Source: Macrotis lagotis
Taxonomy: Eukaryota; Chordata; Mammalia; Peramelemorphia; Peramelidae
DNA length: 64,000 nt
Assembly (NCBI RefSeq): GCF_037893015.1
Contig: NC_133660.1
Location: 162,000,937-162,064,936, forward strand
Direction of reading: 5' to 3'
Part shown: positions 57,636 through 64,000 of the stretch, one piece after another
How positions within the stretch are numbered: the first letter of the stretch is position 1
Layout: each line of letters starts with the position of its first letter
Translations under genes and position numbers: made by a program
Notes under the pieces: model-generated
What the model saw: the letters and a program-made list of their open reading frames with translations, nothing else
Databases searched by the model: none
Told to the model about the DNA's origin: nothing

Positions 57636-60085
57636 AATATACTAGTATAAGCTTAGGAACTTTGCATTGATGTAGAATGCCTTCCAACTAATACAAATCA
57701 CCTTTTGTCTCTGATGAGAGTAACCTGAGTTTCTGAAGTTAAATGACTTGTTCATGGCCCTCTGCTTTTATATTAAAGGTGGGACTTGAACCTGACTATA
57801 AATCCCAGAATTCTATCCATAGGGTTACTCACTTTGTTACTCATTGCCATTTATTCTTTTACTTATCAAAATCTTGACAGGATTTAATTAGCTACCTAAA
57901 CTGGATATACTGGTATACTTTATAGTTTTGAGACATGAGATGCCAGATTGATCCTGAATTAAATGGTGGAAAAATTTTGACTGAATAGGTAGCTTTCAAT
58001 TATAGAAATACTAATCTTTAAGAATATAAAAAAGAGGGGCAGCAAGGTGGTGCAGTGGAAAGAGCACCGGCTCTGGAGTCAGGAGTACTTGAGTTCAAAT
58101 CCTACCTCAGACACTTAATAATTACCTAGCTGCGTGGCCTTGGGCCACATTGCCCCATTGCCTTGCAAAAACCTAAAATAAAAAAAGAATATAAAAAAGA
58201 AACAAACTTTTAGGTAGTAAGTTAGCCAATAAATATACTCTTGAACATGATGATAGCTAAAAAAAACAACAAAAAAGGGAAAGCAATTTTATAGATTACA
58301 ATATAAAAATATTCTGTGTATGTATACAGGTACTACATATATGTAAATAGATATTTTGATATGGATCTATAATTTCATTGGTGAGGTAAATTTCTAGGAA
58401 GAAATTCCTTCTAACAGTTTAGACCAACAATCCTGCAAGTCTGTTATAGAAAACTGTCTGCAGAAACTGAGAAATTAAGTTGCTTGTTCAACATCACAAA
58501 GTTTGTATATTACCAAAAACAGGACTAGATACCAGGTTGTCTTGAATTTGAAGTCAGTTCTCAATATGTTATGTCAAGCTACCTCTCTACCTTTTCTGTG
58601 TTCCTTTCTCTCTTACTCTTTCTCAATACACACACACACATACCTGTGTATACCCACCAGGTGCTTACATTCACTTTTTTAATATAATATAATCCAAGAA
58701 AAATAATATTTCAAGCTAAACTTATACTAAGGAGCAAAACTTCATGTAAAAAATTTTTAAATCAAATTTATTTTACCTTATCAAACTTGGTTCTGTCAGC
58801 AACATCAAGATCAGAGGCAGACATGTTTCCCATATCTAACAAAGAGGATGACTGAGATCTACGACTCCCAGAACTCTGAACAGTGAGTTTATTTAGGCTA
58901 GATGTAGATCCAGTCAATTTCCCAGAACTTCCATGAAGACCTATGAAATAATGAAACTATGAAAGATAATGCCTTAGGTGTAAAAAAGTGTGCAGAATAA
59001 ACCAAAGTTACTACTCTGAGGTCCTGGTTCTACAAAGGTTATATGATAAACTTAGCAACACATTGTCTTTTTTCTTTTTTATGAGCAAGGGTCAGGGTAA
59101 AATTTGTTTTATTTTTGTGGCTTCTTAACCCTCCTCCCAATTATTTCAGAAACTGAAGAGGGTGCCACTTTAAATAAAAGAACCTGGCAGTATATTGTGT
59201 GATGGTACACCAAGCTGGCTCTGCACAAGGTATCCCAAAGCTTTAAAAATACAAAAGTAAGAGTAGCAGAGTTTGCTAATGTCCTTAATGTGGTACCAGA
59301 TGACAGTCTTTATTTACTTTTGGAGAATAAAAGCAAATCTTACTATTATTCCCTTCTACATTATATTCATATACCTTATCTTAAAAATAGAATTCTACTT
59401 TGAACATAAAGGACAATGCTAAAATGAAATTCTTCAAAGTCTGAAAACATACTTAAAAACATTTACTTTTAAACTACAATATTTATAAATGTTATTAACT
59501 TTATTATGGAAGGTCCCAGTTTTTAGATGTTAAGCATATCTATATAAAAGATATGCAGTAAATATCCAAAGTAAGAATGACAATAAGGCAGTCAGAAGAA
59601 AAATCCTTCTTCTAGTTATAAAAATTCAGTTAAACAAGACATAGTTTCCTCTGTGGGGGGAAAATACTTTTCATTTAGTTGTGGTTTGGGTCAGGAGGAA
59701 AATTAGTGAAATACAGGAGGAAATTAAAAGAAATCTTAACTCAACTATGAAATATTTGGCCCCATCCATAAGACTTAAAAAATTAAGTCCTATTAAGTCA
59801 AACCTGAAAACAGAAATGTCAGTTAGTTGTTTTGCATATATCTGACATAAGGGTCTATCACCTGACAAATAAGCTTAATTACCTTGTATATTTCTTAGCC
59901 TCAGCACTGTTCTCATATCGCATTTCTTTAACATATACCTTACAACTTAGAATAATCAATCATTTCACAACATATAACTAGTTTCTACACATAAACAAAC
60001 ATGCATTGAGAATACCTGCTGATGCACTAATCATACTCACTCTCTGTTTCTTGTTTGACAGCACTTTCTTTTCGAGGCAGTGTAG
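35424..60085 (-). CDS. EXOC1: EXOC1 (exocyst subunit Sec3), C-terminal half, nine exons
   Basis: Exocyst complex component 1 helps tether secretory vesicles to the plasma membrane before SNARE fusion. The join on the minus strand is 60085-60041, 58940-58777, 56861-56754, 55340-55264, 54523-54295, 50147-49964, 40584-40385, 39865-39671 and 35576-35424. All introns begin GT and end AG, and every split codon closes correctly. With one base carried in from an upstream exon the join gives 452 codons including TAG. The protein matches my memory of vertebrate EXOC1 almost residue for residue, for example [20 protein letters not shown] and the end YCSSIAQSH. This half holds the Sec3 C-terminal helical rods; the N-terminal PH-like domain that binds PI(4,5)P2 and small GTPases is outside the window. 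Human EXOC1 is about 894 residues, so roughly half is here. The exons show no disruption. Confidence 0.96.
37011..37241 (+). repeat. Direct duplication, copy A
   Basis: TGCAGGAAGAGATTTTTT to GATATACAGGTTGGCAG. The same segment recurs at 38405-38640. I count five substitutions and one 5-base insertion between the copies. No repeat-family signature is visible. Confidence 0.92.
38405..38640 (+). repeat. Direct duplication, copy B
   Basis: About 98% identical to 37011-37241, with starts 1394 bases apart in the same orientation. Flanking sequence does not match outside the block. Confidence 0.92.
38930..39100 (+). mobile_element. WSINE1-type SINE, near consensus
   Basis: GGAGCGGCTAGGTGGCGTAG, GGGTTCAAATCCGGCCTCAG and CCATTTGCCTTGCAAAAACC are close to the family consensus inferred from the other copies, so a recent insertion. 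Confidence 0.93.
39291..39458 (-). mobile_element. WSINE1-type SINE, near consensus
   Basis: T run, ACAAGGCAAATGGGGTTAAG to CCACCTAGCCGCCCC. Imperfect target-site duplication TAGACATATCTTCTT (about 39276-39290) and TAGACACATTTTCTT (39459-39473). Confidence 0.92.
39671..39865 (-). CDS. EXOC1: EXOC1 penultimate exon, [19 protein letters not shown]
   Basis: This 195-base exon (65 codons, phase 0) follows TTTCATTATAG and ends CTTCAG|GTATGG. It encodes [39 protein letters not shown] and [19 protein letters not shown], then EEENLLQ. It is a highly charged helical segment near the C-terminal tip of Sec3. A WSINE1-type SINE lies about 200 bases downstream in the next intron. Confidence 0.96.
39866..40384 (-). 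other. EXOC1 intron, 519 bases
   Basis: AT-rich, repeat-free intron between the exons that join LN and HFFEG. Nothing else is visible. Confidence 0.85.
40385..40584 (-). CDS. EXOC1: EXOC1 exon, [19 protein letters not shown]
   Basis: This 200-base exon follows TTCTTATTTTAG and ends CTAAAT|GTAAGT. It encodes [39 protein letters not shown] and [20 protein letters not shown] before LN. It ends on a codon boundary, and LN is followed by HFFEGVEAR in the next exon, as expected for EXOC1. Confidence 0.96.
41030..41520 (-). mobile_element. Old LINE-1 fragment
   Basis: ACACCAATTTACAGCTTCAC and CTTAGTGATCTGGAGTTGTT are degraded antisense L1 ORF2-end and 3'UTR sequence. Confidence 0.45.
41660..42080 (+). 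mobile_element. Old LINE-1 3' fragment
   Basis: AAACAAATTGTGGTATTGTG, GGTAAGAAGAATTAGAAGAA and GGTAGGGGATAGAGAAGAAT fit an ancient sense L1 3' end. Confidence 0.4.
42494..42537. repeat. (TA)n microsatellite
   Basis: About 22 TA units inside the EXOC1 intron. Confidence 0.9.
42600..42660 (-). mobile_element. LINE-1 ORF2 fragment
   Basis: ACAAAAGCTTTTCAATTTCA with TGTAATCAAAATCATTTACC matches the antisense L1 ORF2 seen at 6350-6385. Confidence 0.45.
43019..43101. repeat. (TA)n(CA)n compound microsatellite
   Basis: A TA run changes to CA with interspersed TACA units. CTAAACAGAACAAGTA before it and CTAAATAGAACAAGTA after it repeat the flank, suggesting a local duplication. Confidence 0.9.
43226..43262. 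repeat. (GACA)n(CA)n microsatellite
   Basis: Five or six GACA units followed by CA units, directly before an L1 3' tip. Confidence 0.85.
43263..43560 (-). mobile_element. Older LINE-1 3' tip
   Basis: AGCCTTTGAGTATCACATTT, CAATTTGATATAAGTTGTAT and CCATATTAGTCATGCTGTGA are antisense 3'UTR of the same older L1 type as 27930-28460. Confidence 0.7.
43600..44385 (+). repeat. L2-type remnants
   Basis: CTACTGTGGGATGTCAGCTC and CCATGGCTTGGCATAC form an L2 end (43610-43790). A second L2-like stretch follows to about 44340. Confidence 0.45.
44403..44702 (+). mobile_element. SINE dimer between one target-site duplication
   Basis: Two WSINE1-type SINEs (44403-44540 and 44568-44702) are separated by about 27 bases. 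One 15-base duplication, AAAGACCTCATGTAG, flanks the pair at 44388-44402 and 44703-44717. The second SINE lacks the AATAATTACCTAGCTGTG block. Confidence 0.88.
44718..45300 (+). repeat. Ancient interspersed repeat remnant, family unassigned
   Basis: GAAAGCCACTGGAACTTCCT, TAATCAGACCTGGGATTAAA and GACAAGATTTGGTCACTGTC follow a repeat common in mammals that I cannot name. Confidence 0.4.
45898..46195 (-). mobile_element. LINE-1 3' tip
   Basis: T run, C-rich block at 45961-45969, GAGCATATCCTTAAGGAAG and CTCCACGGCTCTTTATCTGG: the antisense L1 3'UTR. Confidence 0.82.
48203..48382 (-). mobile_element. WSINE1-type SINE nested in L1
   Basis: GAATGGGGTTAAGTGACTTG to CTGTACCACCTAGCTGCCCC. AACCCCTTTT at 48193-48202 and 48383-48392 is the target-site duplication. 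Confidence 0.9.
48538..48700 (+). mobile_element. WSINE1-type SINE nested in L1
   Basis: GGGGTGGCTAGGTGATGCTG head to A-rich tail. AGAAATCATG at 48528-48537 and 48701-48710 is the target-site duplication. Confidence 0.92.
49964..50147 (-). CDS. EXOC1: EXOC1 exon, [19 protein letters not shown]
   Basis: This 184-base exon follows TGTCTTTAG and ends AATG|GTAAGT. It encodes [38 protein letters not shown] and [20 protein letters not shown], and its last base begins the Val codon finished by the next exon (FVN-V-EKVAN). It is helix-rich and collinear with EXOC1. The downstream intron, about 9.4 kb, is the largest complete intron in the window. Confidence 0.96.
51224..51376 (+). mobile_element. 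WSINE1-type SINE
   Basis: CAGGGTAGCTGGGTGTTGCA head, GAGTTCAAATCCAGCC, CACTTAACCCCACAGCCTTG. Moderately diverged. Confidence 0.88.
52590..52830 (+). repeat. MIR/THER-type SINE, nearly full length
   Basis: AGGCAGCTAGGTGATACAGG, GAGTTCAAATCTAGCC, CTTCATCTGTGAAATGG and GGCACATAGTAGGTACTAT appear in CORE-SINE order. Confidence 0.65.
53159..53333 (-). mobile_element. WSINE1-type SINE
   Basis: TTTGCAAGGCAAATGGGGTT to CCACTGCGCCACCTAGC. AAAAGATGAGTTTTTA at 53143-53158 and 53334-53349 is a perfect 16-base target-site duplication. Confidence 0.93.
53848..53994 (-). mobile_element. WSINE1/Mar1-type SINE, older
   Basis: GCAAGACAATGGAGTTAAAG to CCATCACCTAGCTGCCCC. Several substitutions from the common sequence. 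Confidence 0.88.
54295..54523 (-). CDS. EXOC1: EXOC1 exon, [19 protein letters not shown]
   Basis: This 229-base exon follows TTTGAACAG and ends TGCATT|GTGAGT. It encodes [19 protein letters not shown], then [20 protein letters not shown], then the conserved [17 protein letters not shown] and [18 protein letters not shown]. This is the most conserved exon here and is part of the helical Sec3 C-terminal domain. No substitutions of note are visible relative to the EXOC1 I remember. Confidence 0.97.
54524..55263 (-). other. EXOC1 intron, 740 bases
   Basis: AT-rich; no repeat or other gene recognised. Confidence 0.8.
55264..55340 (-). CDS. EXOC1: EXOC1 short variable exon, [14 protein letters not shown]
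   Basis: This 77-base exon lies between TTTTTTAG and GA|GTATGT. It encodes [20 protein letters not shown] then QSISS, and its last two bases complete Glu with the next exon (SSEKDMIRQ). The acidic DLDGG core matches EXOC1. The following residues differ from the human HNCGTPLPVSS that I recall, making this the least conserved coding stretch in the window. The frame stays open and both splice sites are good. Confidence 0.92.
55341..56753 (-). other. EXOC1 intron with MIR remnants
   Basis: MIR pieces lie at about 55875-56050 (GTGTGATTCTAGGCAAGTCA, CATAAAATGGGG) and 56290-56400. The rest is AT-rich and unassigned. Confidence 0.75.
56754..56861 (-). CDS. EXOC1: EXOC1 exon, [19 protein letters not shown]
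   Basis: This 108-base exon (36 codons, phase 0 at both ends) lies between TTTCTTTAG and GTG|GTATGG. It encodes [19 protein letters not shown] followed by [17 protein letters not shown], an amphipathic helical stretch near the start of the folded C-terminal region. The match to EXOC1 is essentially complete except for its last few residues, where I recall human QSMPGTM. Confidence 0.95.
57433..57592 (-). mobile_element. WSINE1/Mar1-type SINE, older
   Basis: Long T run, GCAAGGCAATAGGGTTAAGT to CTGAGTCACCTAGCTGCCCC, followed directly by the (ATT)n microsatellite. Confidence 0.9.
58036..58184 (+). mobile_element. WSINE1-type SINE
   Basis: GGGGCAGCAAGGTGGTGCAG to an A-rich end; the GCAAGCCACTTAACC block is altered. 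AAGAATATAAAAAAGA at 58020-58035 and 58185-58200 is a perfect 16-base target-site duplication. Confidence 0.93.
58777..58940 (-). CDS. EXOC1: EXOC1 serine-rich linker exon
   Basis: This 164-base exon follows TTTCATAG and ends AAG|GTAAAA, a weaker donor without G at +5. It encodes [18 protein letters not shown], then a Ser-rich block ([15 protein letters not shown]), then [16 protein letters not shown]. The composition suggests a disordered, phosphorylatable linker between the N-terminal part and the helical C-terminal rods. It starts two bases into a codon and ends on a codon boundary. Confidence 0.95.
58941..60040 (-). other. EXOC1 intron after the cassette exon
   Basis: 1.1 kb, AT-rich. No repeat family or other gene is recognised. 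Confidence 0.8.
60041..60085 (-). CDS. EXOC1: EXOC1 45-nt cassette exon
   Basis: Acceptor ...CCATCCCAG and donor AGA|GTGAGT bound 45 bases. They encode [14 protein letters not shown] plus split codons at both ends: the first two bases complete a codon begun upstream, and the last base joins GT of the next exon to give Ser. The length is divisible by three and both flanking introns have the same phase, so skipping keeps the frame. I recall human EXOC1 isoforms that differ by a 15-residue block here, and the upstream human sequence ending KKF-A fits the split codon. The polypyrimidine tract is modest, which suits regulated inclusion. The Lys/Glu-rich peptide with an RKES site looks like a flexible linker. 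Confidence 0.9.
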
Positions 60086-63000
60086 CTGGGATGGATTAGG
60101 TTGCAAGCATCAAAGACAAAGACAAGTTAATTAACTGCATTTCACACAAAACATGCACAAGAGGAAGTTAAGCTCTAGTTTGAAAGACACATGCAAAGAA
60201 CTAAGGGAATCATAACTACAGTTGCAAACACAGGTTTAGTTGTCAGCTATTGTTCTAGAAATTATATGTGAGAAAGTTTTACAAATATGATGCATTCTTT
60301 TAAATATTTTTATTCAAATATAGGTTACAGATATTTGTTTAAACTTTTGAAAACTTTTATGATAAAATAAATATGGATACTTATCCATATATATATATAT
60401 TTAACACAAAATATTTATTAAAGTAATGGTCTTAAATTTAGATATTTGGACAAATATAATTTATGTAGAAATGTTCATTTAAATCATTTAGTGCAGTGGA
60501 AATCTATTACAAAGTAATTCATTTCACCACAGATAGAAACATATCCTCTATTTGACAGAAAAGCTCAATTTACAAAAGCAAGTGCTTATGAGACAGAATT
60601 CAATATTTATTGTTAATGATGGTTCCTGAAACCAGTTTCCACTGTGCTAAATGGTTTTTTATTTTGCCAAAAATATAACCACATGAGGAAGGTTTCAAAC
60701 TGAATTTCTTAGTACCCAGCTTCATGGAATTTAATGAAGACTTTAAAAAATTATAGGGAAAAATTATTTCTAGTCTACAATCCCTCAGTTCTAAATAGAG
60801 GCTGATCAGTGATTATTTGCAAATAAAGATATTAAACTGAACTTCCTTGCATCATTTGACATTTTTGTTTAATTTTTTCATTTTAATTAAAAATTATTAT
60901 CAGAAATATTTTGACCTCAGACAATAATTTATTTAAAGAGACTGAAAAAGAGCAAGGAAAAGAACCACAAAATGAAACAGGAAATGAAAACATAATTAAT
61001 TTGAACATAAACTAAATAAAACTATAACATTATAAAAATCTGAGGGATAAAATGTTGGGCTAATGCACACCTAGATAGGAAATGTTGCACGTTGTTGTAA
61101 GGAGTCAAATACTTGTTTACAGAGCACTTTCTAGTATACTGGAGCAGTACTGTAGTTCAAGATCAAAGCATAAAATTCCAGGTGATTCTCTCTCTTCTAG
61201 GAATGAAAGCACTATTCCCAATTACCAAAGGCTGACCTGGCAATCAAAAATCTGAAAAAAGCTTATAAAAGCTTTTAATATCTATAGACCTTACCAATAA
61301 GGTGAATTAGTGTACATCACAAAAAGGTTTTTAATTTAAGTCATTTTCCCCTCCCCCTTCATCTTCCCCTGCAAAAATCTTTGGCTACTATTTAAATGAA
61401 ATGTTTGTGATTCTTTTGTCCATTTATAGACCTTCGTGAATCTTTTGTAGAGTTCTACCTTTGGAAATCAATAGGAGCTCTCAGTATAAGGAAGACATGT
61501 AAAGTAAAAAAAGATCCATTATTAAGAATATTAAATAAAGAGGTCCATAGGTCATATTTAAAATCTGGTGCCATATATAATTAAATGAATAAAAATGACT
61601 AAATTTACCCCAAAAAGATCTAAAAATAAAAACAATAAGAAACTGCTTTCATGGTTCTTGATCCTTGATCCTAAATTAGAGTTGTGAAATACAAATAAAA
61701 AGGACAAAGTTTCACTTCTGAAAAACAATCCTGAGGATTTCTAAAAAGTTATTGTTCAAAGGACAACAGTGATGGTATAGATGAATACCATGTATAAGAA
61801 AAATAGTTTTGTGCCAATCATTTTTCATTTATTTTTTAATTCAAGCTAATCAAATAATATTTACTTCAAGAGTGACTAAAAACAGATTTCTTAACATGAA
61901 AAGCAAAAATTCCTGACTATAAATATACTTTTGGAATATATATACAAAATACTATTCTATTTTCTATCAGTATGTGGCACTCCCAAAATGCCTAAGCAAG
62001 TTCACATTTGAAACTTGAATAGTGTCAAGCCAAATTATTTCAATTAAGTAATAAACAGCAATAGTTATACTTATTATTACCAAATTCAATTTTATTCAGT
62101 TATTATTTGTCAAATAATTATTTTGCTTTGAGCTATGGCATATACTTTTTTATCTTCAATAAGTAAATAATTTGGCTGTAATTTGAAATGTTTTAAAATG
62201 CTACAAAACTAAGGTGAACCTAATTGTTTTTTATAATCCACATTTTAAGAGAAGAATTTTTTCTTTTAATAACTTATTATGCCTTCACATAAGAGAAAGA
62301 TATAATTTAATACTCCTTTTAAATGTAAAATTATGCTGGAAATTATACTTTTATTTTTTATCCTTTTAACAAACTTATTTAAGAATATTCTTAAAAATAT
62401 TAGGAAAGTAAAAGTGAGGCCTTTTAAAGAGTTTATAGTCCTCTTATTTTAAGCTTAATAATTTAAAAATATTACTGTAACCCCTGAATTAAACAGTATT
62501 TGTATTCCAAGAAGCTCAGAGTGTTTCACTTTTATTTTCTTACTTTGACATAAATCTTATATTTGGCAACCTCAAAGAAAATAAGTTATTATATCTCTCA
62601 TAAGGAATACTTGAAAGATATAAATACTTGGTATTGTATCATTTTCTATGCATCAAAGAAGAATTCTTCCCCCCTCAAATAAAATTATTCACTAACAAGA
62701 GGTGACAAATATACTTGATGACAACAATCAGACAAATAACTGTTCAAATCAAACTTCTTCACTCAGAAAAAAGCATCACAAGTCAATGGTGAAAACATTA
62801 ACTGGGAAATAAACACATTGCTATTTTGAAACAGTTAACCTTTAGGATGAGTTAGCATTTGTGTTATACAAAGCCAATTGTCCCCAAGCTGTTCTTAAGA
62901 CAACACATGCACACTGTATTCTTATGAGAGCACCAAATATTTATGTGATAAATGAACTGGATATGCTATTGCAAACAAAATTATAAGTTTGAACCAGTAC

Positions 63001-64000
63001 ATCCAATTCTTAGAAATATGTATATATATATATATATATATATTCAATTCCTGCTTCATTTTTTTCTTTTTGCCTAGAAAATAGCAAGAAAACCACTTTT
63101 TTTTAGGTTTTTGCAAGGCAAATAGGGTTAAGTGGCTTGCCCAAGGCCACACAGCTAGGTAATTATTAAGTGTCTGAGACTGGATTTGAACCCAGGTATT
63201 CCTGACTCCAGGGCTGGTGCTTTATCCACTGCACCACCTAGCCACCCCAACCACTTTTGTTTTAAAGATAGGTCTTTCCACTGTAAATGACACTTTAAAA
63301 TGACCTATTATAAGAAGTCATTTTCATGTTTGTTTTTTCATTTTTCAAAAAAAGGATTCCTAATGATCAAAGCTGCTTAGGGTACAGGCTCCTTTCAACA
63401 AACAAATGTTAAACTCATTAATCTAAAGGGGAGCTATGCAGACACACTAAGAACATTCGTAGCCATTTAAGGCTAAATCTTGACTTGAATAGGCACATAA
63501 CTCCTTCCGGGGGAGCTCCAGGGATGGGAACATGCAAGAGCAGAATGTGGCCTTAGCAGATAAATAACTTCACAACCTGAAACTTTTACTAACTATCTTT
63601 TCAAATAATTTTACAACCAAAGTTTCCATTTAAGCATATTTTTGAAGTCATAAATACTAATAAGGAGATTTTTTCTTACCCAAAGGAAGGCAAGAGAAAA
63701 GCTGCACTATTAGAAGAGATATATCTTAGCATATCTTTTCAGTTCCTTGAAAAAAAAAAATCCCTTTACAAACCCAGGAAAATAGCAGAAATATTCTCCA
63801 TTTCCCATATGACAGCAAAAGGTTAAGAAACTTGGTAGAAGGATGCAAAGAAAGGCAGTATGGAATTCATGAATGAATATTAGAACTTTCTTTCTCAGTA
63901 CTTTTGTCAAGATACCTAATTTCAAATTATATTATTTGTGTATAGTCATACACATTCTACATATTCTAGCATTCATAATATGCTTTCTGCACAATCAATA
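60086..64000 (-). other. EXOC1 intron upstream of the cassette exon, partial
   Basis: 3.9 kb with no exon found. The human exon expected next ends KKF plus a split G, and no matching donor is present, so that exon lies beyond the window. Apart from one SINE and a (TA)n run at 63018-63043, the sequence is AT-rich and unassigned. Confidence 0.7.
63101..63248 (-). mobile_element. WSINE1-type SINE
   Basis: TTTTTGCAAGGCAAATAGGG to CCACTGCACCACCTAGCC. AACCACTTTT at 63091-63100 and 63249-63258 is the target-site duplication. Confidence 0.93.

Larger units (their letters stand above)
56862..58776 (-). other. EXOC1 intron, 1.9 kb
   Basis: Contains a plus-strand MIR (about 57190-57420: CCTAGTTTCCTCATTGGTAA, GTTGTGAGGATCAAATG), an (ATT)n run at 57596-57633, two SINEs listed separately and a short (CA)n at 58626-58640. 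Confidence 0.8.

Noticed and set aside
63660-63720. Possible small EXOC1 exon before a GTAAGA on the minus strand
   Set aside because: The candidate would be about 26 bases and its peptide does not match the EXOC1 sequence expected upstream of the cassette exon.

Overview
The window is a vertebrate nuclear segment with a marsupial, most likely Australian-marsupial, repeat signature. More than 25 copies of a tRNA-derived SINE of the WSINE1/Mar1 type are scattered through it, with many 5'-truncated marsupial-type LINE-1 copies and old MIR and L2 remnants. The species is inferred, and nothing here fixes it beyond that.

The one clearly functional gene is the 3' half of EXOC1 (exocyst subunit Sec3) on the minus strand. 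Nine coding exons lie between 60085 and 35424. They are joined by GT-AG introns whose phases agree throughout, and they encode the last 451 residues, ending in SIAQSH. Upstream exons lie beyond base 64000. The first exon in the window is a 45-base cassette that keeps the reading frame and is probably alternatively spliced.

Layout: 1-3.8 kb is repeat-dense (MIR, L1 and SINE copies). A CpG island at about 3.94-4.62 kb carries a perfect three-fold 15-base repeat with an ETS core, a CRE, an E-box and an imperfect RFX-like X-box. Human gene order places CEP135 downstream of EXOC1 on the same strand, so this may be the CEP135 promoter; this is inference only. A 1.5 kb antisense L1 lies at 5.3-6.9 kb. 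A processed ACTG1 pseudogene with flanking target-site duplications lies at 7.2-9.2 kb. From 9.2 to 35 kb is intergenic DNA with L1, HAL1-like, SINE, L2 and CR1-like debris, microsatellites and a recent 320-base tandem duplication. EXOC1 with its introns fills 35.4-64 kb. One intron holds a 231-base segment present twice at about 98% identity.

I found no CRISPR array, operon or other obviously new molecular system. The most useful leads are the island's ETS repeat and its possible link to CEP135, a two-SINE composite that appears to have inserted as one unit, the recent duplications, the EXOC1 cassette exon with its diverging linker, and a layered L1 nest containing an inverted L1 5'UTR piece.
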